Source: Clostridiales bacterium
GTDB taxonomy: Bacteria; Bacillota; Clostridia; Christensenellales; CAG-917
Direction of reading: 5' to 3'
NCBI GenBank assembly: GCA_022009995.1
Contig: CP091734.1
Coordinates: 1,054,001 to 1,118,000, forward strand
DNA: 64,000 nucleotides
Both the position numbers and the translations under genes were made by a program. Below, piece after piece: positions 9,104-18,223 of this stretch (position 1 is its first letter; every line of letters starts with the position of its first letter). The notes below the pieces were generated by a model. It ran no database searches and was not told where the DNA came from. It saw only the letters and a program-made list of their open reading frames with translations.

Positions 9104-10903
9104 ATGTTCAGGTCACACGTTTTAATTTGCGGCGGTACGGGCTGTACCTCCAACCACAGCGCAGATCTTATCACGGAGTTCGAGCGTCAGATCAAAAATG
9201 CACACCTTGAAAACGACGTACAAATCGTTAAGACGGGCTGCTTCGGTCTTTGCGCGGTGGGCCCCATTTGCATCGTTTATCCCGAAGGCGCGTTTTACAG
9301 CGAAGTCAAGGTCGACGACGTCAAAGAAATCGTTGAAGAACACCTTGCGAAAGGTCGTCTTGTCGAAAGACTTCTGTACAAAGATCACAAGACCGCCGAA
9401 ACCGTAAAATCGCTGCACGACAGCAACTTTATGAAAATGCAAACCCGCGTTGCGCTTCGTAACTGCGGCGTTATCAACCCCGAAAACATCGACGAATACA
9501 TCGGCACCGACGGTTATCAGGCTTTAATCAAAGCATTGACGGAAATGAAACCGCAGGACGTCATCGACGTCATCAAGGCTTCGGGGCTTCGCGGAAGGGG
9601 CGGCGGCGGCTTCCCCACCGGTCTTAAATGGCAATTCGCGAAAGACCAACCCGGCGACGATAAATTCGTATGCTGCAACGCCGACGAAGGCGATCCCGGC
9701 GCGTTTATGGACAGATCCGTTCTCGAAGGCGACCCCCACGCCGTGCTTGAAGCAATGGCAATCGCAGGATATGCAATCGGCGGACATCAGGGCTATATTT
9801 ACGTTCGTGCGGAATACCCCATCGCCGTTCAACGTCTGAAAATCGCAATCAAACAGGCAAGGGAATATGGACTTATCGGCAAGAATATCCTTGGCACGGG
9901 CTTCGATTTCGACATCGACATTCGTCTGGGCTCCGGCGCGTTCGTATGCGGTGAAGAAACCGCTCTTATGACCTCGATCGAAGGCAACCGTGGCGAGCCT
10001 CGCCCCCGTCCTCCGTTCCCCGCAGTCAAAGGTCTGTTTGGAAAGCCCACCATTCTTAACAACGTCGAAACGTACGCAAACATCGCGCAAATCATTTTGA
10101 AAGGCGCGGATTGGTTTGCTTCGATGGGCACCGAAAAATCCAAAGGCACGAAAGTTTTCGCACTCGGCGGCAAAATCGTCAACACCGGTCTTGTCGAAAT
10201 CCCGATGGGCACGACGCTTCGTACCGTTATCGAAGACATCGGCGGCGGTATCCCCCACGGCAAAAAGTTCAAGGCGGCGCAAACGGGCGGTCCTTCGGGC
10301 GGCTGCATTCCCGCGGAACATTTCGATATTCCCATCGACTACGACAACCTTATCGCAATCGGCTCCATGATGGGCTCGGGCGGTATGATCGTCATGGACG
10401 AAGACAACTGCATGGTCGATATTGCAAAATTCTTCCTTAAATTCACCGTCGACGAAAGCTGCGGAAAATGCACGCCTTGCCGTATCGGTAACAGAAGACT
10501 TCTGGAATATCTTGAAAAAATCACGTCGGGCAAAGCAACGCTGCAAGACCTTGACGAGATGGAAAAACTTTGCTACTACATAAAGGCAAACAGCCTTTGC
10601 GGACTCGGTCAGACCGCGCCCAACCCCGTACTCTCGACGCTTCGTTATTTCCGCGACGAGTACGTGGCGCACGTTGTCGACAAGACTTGCCCCGCAGGCG
10701 TTTGCAAAGATTTGTTGAGTTACGAAATCACGGACGCGTGCAAAGGCTGCTCGCTTTGTTCCAGAAAATGCCCCGTCGGCGCAATCGACGGCGTCATCAA
10801 ACAGAAATTCCATATCGACAAATCGAAGTGCATTAAGTGCGGCGTATGTATGGAAAGCTGCAAATTCAACGCTATCGTTAAAAATAAGGTGGTGCGACTA
10901 TGA
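9104..10903 (+). CDS. hndC: HndC/NuoF-like NADH- and FMN-binding subunit
   Basis: 599 residues, standard for this subunit, which oxidises or reduces NAD(H) and holds the bifurcating FMN. The N-terminal thioredoxin-like [2Fe-2S] domain spans about residues 1-115 (ICGGTGCTSNHS, KTGCFGLCAVGP). The NuoF core has the glycine-rich RGRGGGGFPTGLKW near 164 and CNADEGDPGAFMDR near 190. The cluster motif CGKCTPCRIG lies near 452. Two C-terminal [4Fe-4S] motifs follow: CKGCSLCSRKCP and CIKCGVCMESC. It is intact and overlaps hndD by four bases. Confidence 0.95.
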   Translation: MFRSHVLICGGTGCTSNHSADLITEFERQIKNAHLENDVQIVKTGCFGLCAVGPICIVYPEGAFYSEVKVDDVKEIVEEHLAKGRLVERLLYKDHKTAETVKSLHDSNFMKMQTRVALRNCGVINPENIDEYIGTDGYQALIKALTEMKPQDVIDVIKASGLRGRGGGGFPTGLKWQFAKDQPGDDKFVCCNADEGDPGAFMDRSVLEGDPHAVLEAMAIAGYAIGGHQGYIYVRAEYPIAVQRLKIAIKQAREYGLIGKNILGTGFDFDIDIRLGSGAFVCGEETALMTSIEGNRGEPRPRPPFPAVKGLFGKPTILNNVETYANIAQIILKGADWFASMGTEKSKGTKVFALGGKIVNTGLVEIPMGTTLRTVIEDIGGGIPHGKKFKAAQTGGPSGGCIPAEHFDIPIDYDNLIAIGSMMGSGGMIVMDEDNCMVDIAKFFLKFTVDESCGKCTPCRIGNRRLLEYLEKITSGKATLQDLDEMEKLCYYIKANSLCGLGQTAPNPVLSTLRYFRDEYVAHVVDKTCPAGVCKDLLSYEITDACKGCSLCSRKCPVGAIDGVIKQKFHIDKSKCIKCGVCMESCKFNAIVKNKVVRL

Positions 10904-12652
10904 GTGAAATGATTAACGTAAAAATTGATAATATTCCCGTTACCGTCGAAAAGGGCACGACTATCCTCGACGCGGCAAGAATTGCAGGCGTCAAAATCCC
11001 GACGTTGTGCTACCTTAAAGACATCAATGCTATCGGCGCGTGCCGCGTTTGCGTGTGCGAGGTCAAAGGCGCTCGTTCCCTTGTTGCGGCGTGCGTTTAT
11101 CCCCTTGACCGCGAAGGCACGGAAGTGTTCACCAACACCCCGAAAATCCTTGAATACAGAAACCACGGTCGAACTTATTCTGAGCGACCACGACTACAAC
11201 TGCACGAGCTGCGTCAGAAACAGAAGTTGCGAACTTCAAGAACTTGCGCTTGAACTCGGCTGCGATTCTGAACGCTTCAAGGGCGAAAAATCGGATTATC
11301 CCGTCGATACGAGCACGTCGTATCTTATCCGCGACAACAACAAGTGCGTGCTTTGCCGTCGTTGCGTGGCTGCCTGCAAAGAATATCAGGCCGTCGCGGT
11401 TATCGGCGCAAACGCCCGCGGATTCGACACGCATATCGCTTGCGCGTTTGAAACCAACCTTTCGGACAATCCTTGCGTCGGCTGCGGTCAATGTATCGAA
11501 GTATGCCCCACGGGCGCACTTCGCGAAAAGGACGAAATCGACGACGTCATCCGCGACCTTGCGAACCCCGATAAGTACGTTATCGTCGGCACCGCTCCCG
11601 CAACGCGCATTGGCATTGGCGAAGAATTCGGATATCCCGTCGGCAGCAATACCGAGGGCAAAATGGTTGCGGCACTTAGACGCCTCGGCTTCAACAACGT
11701 CTTTGACGTTGACTTCACCGCCGACCTTACCATTATGGAAGAAGGCTATGAGTTCCTCGGAAGAGTTACGAACGGCGGCGTGTTGCCTATGATGACTTCC
11801 TGCTCGCCCGGCTGGATTAAGTTTGTGGAACATTATTATCCTGAACTTATCCCCAACCTTTCGTCCTGCAAATCGCCGCAACAAATGTTCGGCGCGGTGT
11901 GCAAAACCTATTACGCAGAAAAACTCGGTATCCCCGCGGAAAAAATCAGCGTAGTATCCATTATGCCTTGTACCGCCAAAAAGTTTGAAAAAGGTCGTCC
12001 CTTCCAGAGCGCGGCGGGCGTTCCCGACATCGATCACGTCCTGACTACAAGGGAACTTGCAAGACTTATTAAACGCAAAGGTATTTTGTTCAACAACCTT
12101 CCCGACGAAGAATACGACGTGCCGTTCGGCATCGGCTCGGGCGCAGGTCTTATCTTCGGCGTAACGGGCGGCGTTATGGAAGCGGCTCTTCGTACCCTGC
12201 AAGACGTCCTTACCGGAAAATCGCAGAACAAGATCGACTTCACCGCAGTGCGCGGCGTCGAAGGAATTAAGGAAGCGAAATACGTGCTTCCCGTCAACGG
12301 CAAAGATACCGAAATCAAAGTTGCCGTCGCGTCCAGCCTGAAAAACGCAAAAACCCTTATGGACCTTGTCAAAGCGGGTAAGGCGGATTATCACTTCATC
12401 GAAATTATGACTTGCCCCGGCGGTTGCGTAAACGGCGGCGGACAGCCCATTAAGGACGCTTATACGAGAAATACCACCGATATCCGCGCAGAACGCGCAA
12501 AGGCCGTATATGACACAGATAAGGGTATGAAACTGCGTAAATCGCACGAGAACCCCTACGTCAAGGCTTTGTATGAGGAGTATTTCGACAAGCCCAACAG
12601 CCACAGGGCGCACGAAGTGTTGCACACGAAATATGTCGTCCGCGGCAAATAA
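10900..12652 (+). CDS. hndD: HndD [FeFe]-hydrogenase catalytic subunit (one frameshift)
   Basis: About 585 residues. It reduces protons with electrons from ferredoxin and NADH. Domains in order: plant-type [2Fe-2S] domain (CYLKDINAIGACRVC), His/Cys [4Fe-4S] site (HDYNCTSCVRNRSC), two [4Fe-4S] motifs (CVLCRRCVAAC, CVGCGQCIEVCP), then the H-cluster with TSCSPGW, MPCTAKKFE and TCPGGCVNGGGQP, and a small-subunit-like tail. The second L1 cysteine is serine, as in one subclass of the enzyme. The break near 11158-11163 appears to be the loss of two A's from a run of five; EYRKTTVELILSDHD restores the family spacing. The start overlaps hndC. Confidence 0.92.
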
Positions 12653-12672
12653 GCAAAACCCAAACCAAAACA

Positions 12673-12698
12673 AAAGCACCGAGCAATCGGTGCTTTTT
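12673..12698 (+). terminator. Terminator of the hydrogenase operon
   Basis: AAAGCACCGA-GCAA-TCGGTGCTTT hairpin followed by T's. Confidence 0.88.
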
Positions 12699-12703
12699 CG
12701 TTG

Positions 12704-12771
12704 TAAAAAAACAAGTAAGCGCATAGGCCCGAAGCCTAAACCGTTGCTTACTTGCCGTCGATATATCCGAC
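12704..12771 (-). ncRNA. Candidate small RNA 1 (about 68 nt) with own promoter and terminator
   Basis: On the minus strand a TATAAT box (12778-12783) is followed six bases later by a G at 12771. The predicted RNA begins with a GTCG/CGAC mini-hairpin and ends with CAAGTAAGC/GCTTACTTG closing a TAGGC/GCCTA stem and seven T's. No open frame of note is present. I recognise no known family. It converges with the hydrogenase terminator. Confidence 0.5.
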
Positions 12772-12837
12772 AAATTTATTATATATGAAAGAAGAACAAA
12801 GATTAACAAAATATAATGAATAAACAGTCAAAAGCAT

Positions 12838-12924
12838 AAAAAATAGAGCGACGGAAACTGGCATAAACGCGTCTTGGTTTCCTGTTACTGGAATCAACCT
12901 TTCGGGATATCACAACCGCTCTAC
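12838..12924 (-). ncRNA. Candidate small RNA 2 (about 87 nt) with consensus promoter
   Basis: On the minus strand TTGACA (12955-12960), 18 bases, TATAAT (12931-12936), six bases, then a G at 12924. The RNA is closed by a 7-bp stem, TAGAGCG/CGCTCTA, followed by six T's. Inside, GGAAAC can pair with the downstream GTTTCC, or its GGAA part with the upstream TTCC, so two exclusive hairpins are possible. No coding frame explains it, and I do not recognise the family. Confidence 0.6.
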
Positions 12925-12972
12925 AAAATTATTATATATGAAAAATACAACATATGTCAATGTGAATTAAAT

Positions 12973-13036
12973 AAAAAATGTAGCGTCCCACGGGCGTAAC
13001 CGAAAATCGGTTTTCTCATGATTTTACTACGCTACC
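12973..13036 (-). ncRNA. Candidate structured RNA 3 (about 64 nt)
   Basis: A GTAGCG/CGCTAC closing stem (12980-12985 with 13030-13035) encloses an inner ACCGA/TCGGT hairpin and ends in six T's on the minus strand. Its promoter is unclear. It lies directly upstream of the promoter of candidate RNA 2 and could instead be a terminator or leader fragment. Confidence 0.4.
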
Positions 13037-13143
13037 ATAAAAAGTAAAATAAAATAATAATGAATAGCGGTAAATCTAAGAAAATATACCCGGATTGCAT
13101 GTCTAAAAGTAAGTGTCAAAATAGTGTCAAGGCGTGTTTTTTA

Positions 13144-13193
13144 ATAAAAAAAGAAAAAGTCCGATGAGCCTGAAACCCAGTGTTCATCGGACT
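13144..13193 (-). terminator. Terminator of tRNA-Pro
   Basis: Minus-strand hairpin AGTCCGATGA/TCATCGGACT (13158-13193), followed by a T-rich stretch. Confidence 0.8.
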
Positions 13194-13199
13194 TTCTAA

Positions 13200-13276
13200 T
13201 GGTCTGGGTGAGAAGATTTGAACTTCCGGCCTCTTGAACCCCATTCAAGCGCGCTACCAAACTGCGCCACACCCAG
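13200..13276 (-). tRNA. tRNA-Pro (anticodon TGG)
   Basis: Cloverleaf on the minus strand with acceptor CTGGGTG/CACCCAG, D loop AGTTTGGTAGCG, anticodon stem-loop CTTGA-ATGGGGT-TCAAG and T loop GTTCAAAT. The 3' CCA is encoded. It reads CCN proline codons. Confidence 0.95.
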
Positions 13277-13341
13277 TAACTGTCAACGCAAAATATTATA
13301 ATCAATATCTTATTATTTTGCAAGTAAAATCAAGGCGTTTT

Positions 13342-15732
13342 TCAGTTTTTGTTGCTTAATTTTTTATTGCGGCGGCTTATCACGAAATACAGTGCTGTAA
13401 TTAAAACCGTTGCGGACGCAAGGACGATTGCCGCGATCTGACCGCCCGTAAGACCTTTGTCGATTTTGAGCGCGGAAGTCAGGATATAGCCTTGCTGACC
13501 GTTGTATTCGACAAGGGTGAACTTTGCCGACGCGTCGTAATCTTCCAAAAGTTTCAGTTTTGCGCCGTCGGGAACGTCAAACAAGACGCGCGACGTATCG
13601 TCGGGCATTGCGTAAACGTCGACGGTCGTGCCGACTCTTTGCGCCTTGGCTTTTGCATACACGTCTTTTTTCGCGCTTTGGTTTGCCGCGACGTAGGACA
13701 TAACGCTGGTTTTATAAACGTATCCGTATTTCGTTTTGCCGTCAATTTCGTAGGAAACTTTCAGGAATTCGCCGTTTATACCAAAGCCCGCGCAGTCGTC
13801 GACAAGGGTAAGGATTTGCGATTTGACAAAGGGCGTGCCGGTTTTTGCGCCCGGGTAATCGTATACCGAAACGTTGTCGAAAAGGGCAACGACTTTGCCC
13901 GAAAGCGCGGACGGCTCTTTGCGGATAAGGAAGGCGTCGGAATTCAACGTATATCCGAACTTTTTGTTTTTCGTCATCACGAAAAGCATATTGTCTTTTG
14001 CGTCAAGGATTGCCATTACGTCGCCTGCCGGGACAACGTCGGAAATATCCAAAAAGTTATTGATTGACGAGTAAACGAGCGTGCCTTTCGAGTACGCATA
14101 AGATACGGTTTCGGACGAAATTTCGTCGGGGTTACACGGCTTATCATAAGCGGTATCTTTGTTGTCGAAAGAATACGTCGTTTTCAAAAGCACGTTTTTA
14201 ACGTTGTCGACAAGGTAAACGTCGCCGTTTGACGATAAGTCGATTGCAACGCCAAAAAGACTTAATATTTCAAAATCGCCGTGTAAAGTTGCGGTTTTTG
14301 CGACTTCCAGCGCGCCTGCCGTACGAGCGACGGTTTTCAGGACAAAGCCACGGTCGTCTTTGGACAGCACGACGGCGTTGCCGGTGTTGTCGACGTCAAA
14401 CGAAATCGCGTTTTTCACGGATACCGAAAAATCGGTTGTTTTCGTTACTGCGGACAGTATACCGTTTGCAAGGGTGTAAACCGTCGGATTGTTGCCTCCG
14501 ATTGCCTTGATTTCGGTCACGCCCGCGCGGGAATACGCAAACAATGAAAACTCGTTGCCGGAAAGTCCCGCGGTATAAATCGCCTTGGAATTTTTGTCGT
14601 ATATCGCAACCGCGTCGTTTGTGAGAGAGATTGCGCCGACGTTTTTGTCGGTGTTGATTTCACGCAAGGAAAAGTCGGCGTTGTTTACGACGTAAACTTT
14701 TTTGCCGTCGGTGTAAGCGGTGTGAGTGGTATTTACGGCAACCGACGTTGCGTTTTTTGAAACCGAAAGTTTTTTGTAAGTGCCGTCGCCGAAAAAGAAT
14801 TGAACGCGCGCGTTGGATTTATCCCAAACCGCGACGTTGCCGTTTTCGGAAAACACTTTTTCGGGGGAGTCGAACCATTTGTCTTTCGCGCTTTTGGAAC
14901 CGTAAGTTTCCTTTTCGTTCAAAGCCGAGTCGTACGTAATAATCGCGTTGTCGCCGACGGGGATTGTCGCGATGAATCTGCCGTCCGACGTAGCGTTCCT
15001 GACGGCGGGAAGGGCTGTTTTGACAAGAGTTTTATTTTCAAAATCGACCTTTGAAATTCTGCCGTCCGACACGGCGTACACGTCTTTTCCGACAGCGAAA
15101 AGCGACGTTACGTTTTCGGAAATGGGAAATTCCGTTGTTTTATCAAGCACGAAATCGAGCGTCAGAATTTTGTGCTCGTTCACGAAATAAGCGTAGCGGC
15201 CGGTTGCCGCAAAAGCGGTCGATTTAATAATTTTGAACTCGATGTCCTTAAAAGACGTAAAATCGTTGCCGTTGTACGCCCAGACGTTGATAAGAGAGTT
15301 ATAAAGATAAAGCACGCCTTCGTACGACGAAATATCGGTGACGATTTTGTCGCCGAGATTGACGTTGTTCTGCGTTTTGACGTCGCAAAGGCGGGAACGG
15401 TTCGTGAGATAATAAAGCGTGCCGTTGGCAAATGCCAGATTTATGATTTTTTCACCGTCGGAAAGCGTCGGGGTGTAAACAAGATGCTCGTCGCCTGCCG
15501 TGAAAATTTTGTTTTCGTCCTTGTCGTAAACCGCGACGACGTCGTCTCGAATCGCCACGAGCGCAGGATTATTGAGATAAAGATATTTGTTTATGTCGGG
15601 GGAAATAACGGCGTATTCGCACGAATCGGCGGCGTCCGCAAACGAAACCGAGCCCGAAAAACCGCAGAAAACCGAAAGCCCCGCGGCTGCAACAACAAAA
15701 AATATAATAAGGTTTAATACTCTCTTTCGCAT
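13342..15732 (-). CDS. Large exported, membrane-anchored protein with propeller-like repeats and SH3-type domain
   Basis: About 796 residues, intact. A signal peptide occupies residues 1-35 (LNLIIFFVVAAAGLSVFCGF). A long region of short beta repeats of the kind VYAVSDGRISKVD / VYVVNNADFSLREI follows, suggesting one or more beta-propellers. Near residue 700 a bacterial SH3-like domain appears (VDVYAMPDDTSRVLFDVPDG, GYILTSALK). A C-terminal helix (IAAIVLASATVLITALYFVI) is followed by a basic tail, so the protein is probably anchored with the bulk outside. The start at 15732 lacks a Shine-Dalgarno and lies seven bases after TATAAT. Function unknown; cell-wall or ligand binding is a guess. Confidence 0.8.
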   Translation of the reverse strand: MRKRVLNLIIFFVVAAAGLSVFCGFSGSVSFADAADSCEYAVISPDINKYLYLNNPALVAIRDDVVAVYDKDENKIFTAGDEHLVYTPTLSDGEKIINLAFANGTLYYLTNRSRLCDVKTQNNVNLGDKIVTDISSYEGVLYLYNSLINVWAYNGNDFTSFKDIEFKIIKSTAFAATGRYAYFVNEHKILTLDFVLDKTTEFPISENVTSLFAVGKDVYAVSDGRISKVDFENKTLVKTALPAVRNATSDGRFIATIPVGDNAIITYDSALNEKETYGSKSAKDKWFDSPEKVFSENGNVAVWDKSNARVQFFFGDGTYKKLSVSKNATSVAVNTTHTAYTDGKKVYVVNNADFSLREINTDKNVGAISLTNDAVAIYDKNSKAIYTAGLSGNEFSLFAYSRAGVTEIKAIGGNNPTVYTLANGILSAVTKTTDFSVSVKNAISFDVDNTGNAVVLSKDDRGFVLKTVARTAGALEVAKTATLHGDFEILSLFGVAIDLSSNGDVYLVDNVKNVLLKTTYSFDNKDTAYDKPCNPDEISSETVSYAYSKGTLVYSSINNFLDISDVVPAGDVMAILDAKDNMLFVMTKNKKFGYTLNSDAFLIRKEPSALSGKVVALFDNVSVYDYPGAKTGTPFVKSQILTLVDDCAGFGINGEFLKVSYEIDGKTKYGYVYKTSVMSYVAANQSAKKDVYAKAKAQRVGTTVDVYAMPDDTSRVLFDVPDGAKLKLLEDYDASAKFTLVEYNGQQGYILTSALKIDKGLTGGQIAAIVLASATVLITALYFVISRRNKKLSNKN

Positions 15733-15837
15733 AGATAATATTATAAATAAGAATATATGATAAGTCAATTGCTAAATGATGTCAAAGTCGCTTGAAAAAT
15801 GCCGTCCGATGTGTTAAAATATTTTGCGAGGTAAAAT
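15733..15837. promoter_or_regulatory. Divergent promoters (leaderless on the minus strand)
   Basis: Minus strand: TTGACT (15763-15768), 17 bases, TATAAT (15740-15745), seven bases to the ATG. Plus strand: TTGAAA (15792-15797), 17 bases, TAAAAT (15815-15820), with a GAGGT site before the ATG at 15838. Confidence 0.75.
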
Positions 15838-16761
15838 ATGGCAAATAATAATAAATCAAGACACCGCCGTTTCGCGCCGCAGGTCGAGGTCAAGGGCGAT
15901 AAGGAAGTTTTGTCCGCGCCGATCGAGTCGCTGGGGCTTCCCGAAGAAACGCTGGTTCTTTTGAAAAATAACAGGTTCAACACGGTGTTCGACATCGCGC
16001 GTCGTACCGAACGGGATATGTTCCGCGTGCAGACGTTCAACAAAAAACACCTTATCGCAGTCAAAAAAGCGATAAACGCAAAAGGTATAGATTTCCTGCC
16101 GTTCGTCAAGGAAGAAAAACCCGACGAACAAAAGAAACAGGATAATTTGCAGGAAAAATCCGCCGGAAGATCGCCCGATGCAAAACCGCAAGGTATGCCG
16201 CACGGCGAAAAACCGCAAAACAGGGATAATCGGCAGCAGAAAAACCGCGACCGCGGGAAGTGCGCTCAGCAGGACAACAGACTTTCCAAACCGCAAAACC
16301 AAAATTCCAAACAAAATCAGAAAAACGGACAAAAACAAAAACCGCAACAGGAAAGACGTCCCAAGGTCGAATTGCCCGTCGAAGAATGGCTGAAAATTTC
16401 AAAAAACGGCAAATGGGGATTTTCCAACGGATTGACAACGGTAATCGAGCCGCGCTTTGACGAGGTGTTTTGTTTCAAAGACGGCGTGGCGTGCGTTGAC
16501 GACAACGGAAAGTTCGGCTACATCGACACGAAAGGCGATTACGTTATCGAGCCGAAATTCGAATGTGCAATGTCTTTCTCGGAAGGGCTTGCGGTGTTTT
16601 TCGAGGGCGAGAAGTGCGGATATATCAATAAGGAAGGAAACGTCGTGCTTCCCGCAAAATACGACGCTGCGACGGCTTTTGAAAACGGCAGGGCAAAGGT
16701 GAAGGAGTTCGGCAAATGGTCGACGATCGACACCGAAGGAAACACGCTCTGGTCAAAATAA
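15838..16761 (+). CDS. RNA polymerase alpha-CTD-like domain fused to WG repeats
   Basis: 307 residues. Residues about 25-85 (IESLGLPEETLVLLKNNRF, then NTVFDIARRTERDMFRVQTF) resemble the helix-hairpin-helix C-terminal domain of RNA polymerase alpha. A basic, glutamine- and asparagine-rich linker covers about 95-180. The C-terminal third carries three to four WG (KWG) repeats, such as GKFGYIDTKGDYVIEPKF and KCGYINKEGNVVLPAKYD. There is no signal peptide, so it is probably cytoplasmic. The combination suggests nucleic-acid or polymerase contact through the first domain and protein binding through the repeats, which is inference. A terminator follows. Confidence 0.75.
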   Translation: MANNNKSRHRRFAPQVEVKGDKEVLSAPIESLGLPEETLVLLKNNRFNTVFDIARRTERDMFRVQTFNKKHLIAVKKAINAKGIDFLPFVKEEKPDEQKKQDNLQEKSAGRSPDAKPQGMPHGEKPQNRDNRQQKNRDRGKCAQQDNRLSKPQNQNSKQNQKNGQKQKPQQERRPKVELPVEEWLKISKNGKWGFSNGLTTVIEPRFDEVFCFKDGVACVDDNGKFGYIDTKGDYVIEPKFECAMSFSEGLAVFFEGEKCGYINKEGNVVLPAKYDAATAFENGRAKVKEFGKWSTIDTEGNTLWSK

Positions 16762-16779
16762 CAAAACATAACGAAAACA

Positions 16780-16807
16780 AACTCTTGCGAAAGTGCAAGA
16801 GTTTTTT
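16780..16807 (+). terminator. Rho-independent terminator
   Basis: AACTCTTGC-GAAAGT-GCAAGAGTT hairpin followed by T's. Confidence 0.85.
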
Positions 16808-16845
16808 AATGCAAAAATAATTTTTTGCCGCGATTTTTCCAAATA

Positions 16846-16870
16846 GAAAAAGGCAACCCTAAGGTTGCCC
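16846..16870 (-). terminator. Terminator of rpsT
   Basis: Minus-strand GGCAACC-TTA-GGGTTGCC hairpin followed by five T's. Confidence 0.85.
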
Positions 16871-16921
16871 CAATGTTTGTCTTTTTGACGTCAATACGTC
16901 GAAAAGACTTTGTATCGAAAA

Positions 16922-17251
16922 TTATTCAGCCTTTGCCGCCTTTTTGGTGGTTTTCTTTTGAGGTGCGGCTTCGGCAGGTTTGGCTTCCGCTTTCAAAGCG
17001 TCAAGAGCGCGAGCAAGCGTCGCTTTCTTTCTGGAAGCGGTGTTGATATGATAAATGCCGTCGACTCTTGCGCTGTCGATTTCGCCGATTGCGGCGCGGT
17101 ATGCGACTTCTGCGGTTGCAAGGTCTTTTGCCTCGACTGCGGCATTGAATTTTTTGATTGCGTTTTTAACTTTGGTTTTCTTTGCGCTGTTTCTTGCGTT
17201 TTCGATTGCGCTGACTTCTACGCGCTTTACTTGTGATTTAATGTTAGGCAC
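16922..17251 (-). CDS. rpsT: Small ribosomal subunit protein bS20
   Basis: 109 residues. The N-terminal 85 match bS20, which binds 16S rRNA during 30S assembly: MPNIKSQVKRVEVS, then RNSAKKTKVKNAIKKF and the IDSARVDGIYHINTASRKK core. The tail of about 22 residues, rich in alanine, lysine and proline (AEAAPQKKTTKKAAKAE), is longer than usual. An AAGGAG site precedes the start. It has its own terminator and is divergent from gpr. Confidence 0.93.
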   Translation of the reverse strand: MPNIKSQVKRVEVSAIENARNSAKKTKVKNAIKKFNAAVEAKDLATAEVAYRAAIGEIDSARVDGIYHINTASRKKATLARALDALKAEAKPAEAAPQKKTTKKAAKAE

Positions 17252-17321
17252 AACAATAATCTCCTTTCAACTAATGTGCCTATAAATACTAACATAAAGA
17301 AAAAGAATTGGCAAGAAAAAA

Positions 17322-17350
17322 GCAACAATTTTTGAATTTTTCGCATAATA
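17322..17350 (+). promoter_or_regulatory. Putative forespore sigma (sigma-F/G) promoter of gpr
   Basis: A CATAATA box at 17344-17350 fits the -10 consensus of sporulation sigma factors F and G. A weak -35-like GCAAC lies 17 bases upstream. The ATG of gpr follows five bases later and there is no Shine-Dalgarno. Known gpr genes are forespore-expressed, which supports the call. Confidence 0.55.
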
Positions 17351-17355
17351 TTTTT

Positions 17356-18196
17356 ATGAAAAACGGCAATTTCAGGCTCGATATGGCAGAAGAAAGCGCG
17401 GATTTTTTGAAAATCGACGTAAAAACCGCACAAAAAAGAGTCGGCGAAAACGTAACCGTCAGGGTAACTTGCGTGCAAAAAGACGAAGAGTCCCGCGCAT
17501 TGAACCGCGATAAAGGCAAATATATCACCGTCGACGCCGAAAAAAACGTGGCGTATCCGTCGGTGAAAAGGGACGTGACGGCGGCGGTAAAGGACGCAAT
17601 CCGAAATCTGTCGTCAAAGGCGTTCAGGGAAAGACCGCGCGTTCTCGTGGCGGGGCTTGGTAACAGATACGTTGCGGCGGACGCGATAGGCCCGAAAACC
17701 GCCGACAATATCGAAACCGCGGGGAAGACCGAAATGTATGCGATTTCGACGGGAATTTACGCGATGACAGGGCTTGAAAGCGCAACGATAATAAGGGCAG
17801 TCGCGCGGGAAACGAAAGCCAATCTCGTCATCGTCGTGGACACGCTCGCAACCGCAAAACCTATGCGAGTTTTCAGAAGTTTTCAGCTTACCGACGCGGG
17901 GCTCGAACCGGGTAGCGCGACTCAGGCGGGGCGCGACAAAATCAACTTCAAAAGCGTGGGTGTGCCCGTCATTGCAATCGGCGTCCCGACGTGCGTTTAC
18001 GCAAGGCAAATCGTGCTCGATACACTTGAAAAGTCGGGCGGATTAAGCCTTGCCAAAGTACGAAATCACGCACGAAATATTGAAAGAAAACGTATCGGCA
18101 CTGTATTGTCCGAAGGATTCCGAAGCCGCCGCAACCGTCGCCGCCGAAATAATAAAAGACGCAATAAACGGAACTTTTCAGGGAAAAACGCACTGA
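17356..18196 (+). CDS. gpr: GPR germination (spore) protease (one frameshift)
   Basis: About 280 residues of the family that degrades small acid-soluble proteins when spores germinate. Evidence is the N-terminal FRLDMAEE, the signature VAGLGNRYVAADAIGPKTAD (about residues 96-115), STGIYAMTGLESATIIRAV, and VPVIAIGVPTCVYA. It is somewhat short for the family (about 330-370). The loop GSATQAGRDKINF replaces the common GSGVGN-R pattern. The frame breaks near 18054-18058; the continuation KYEITHEILKENVSALYCP ends at 18196. It shows that the lineage can form endospores, or did recently. Confidence 0.85.
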
Positions 18197-18223
18197 TTCC
18201 GATTTATGAGCATATAATCATAT

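Noticed and set aside
9524..10813. 429-codon minus-strand open frame within hndC
   Set aside because: It is a shadow of the intact NuoF-type gene on the plus strand; the composition is phenylalanine- and arginine-rich without motifs.
11158..11163. Programmed frameshifting in hndD and other genes
   Set aside because: The breaks lack consistent slippery heptamers with downstream structures and occur in most gene classes; homopolymer error is simpler.
12838..12924. Hammerhead ribozyme or a known riboswitch in the small RNA array
   Set aside because: The CTGATGA/GAAA core is missing on both strands and no aptamer consensus I know fits.
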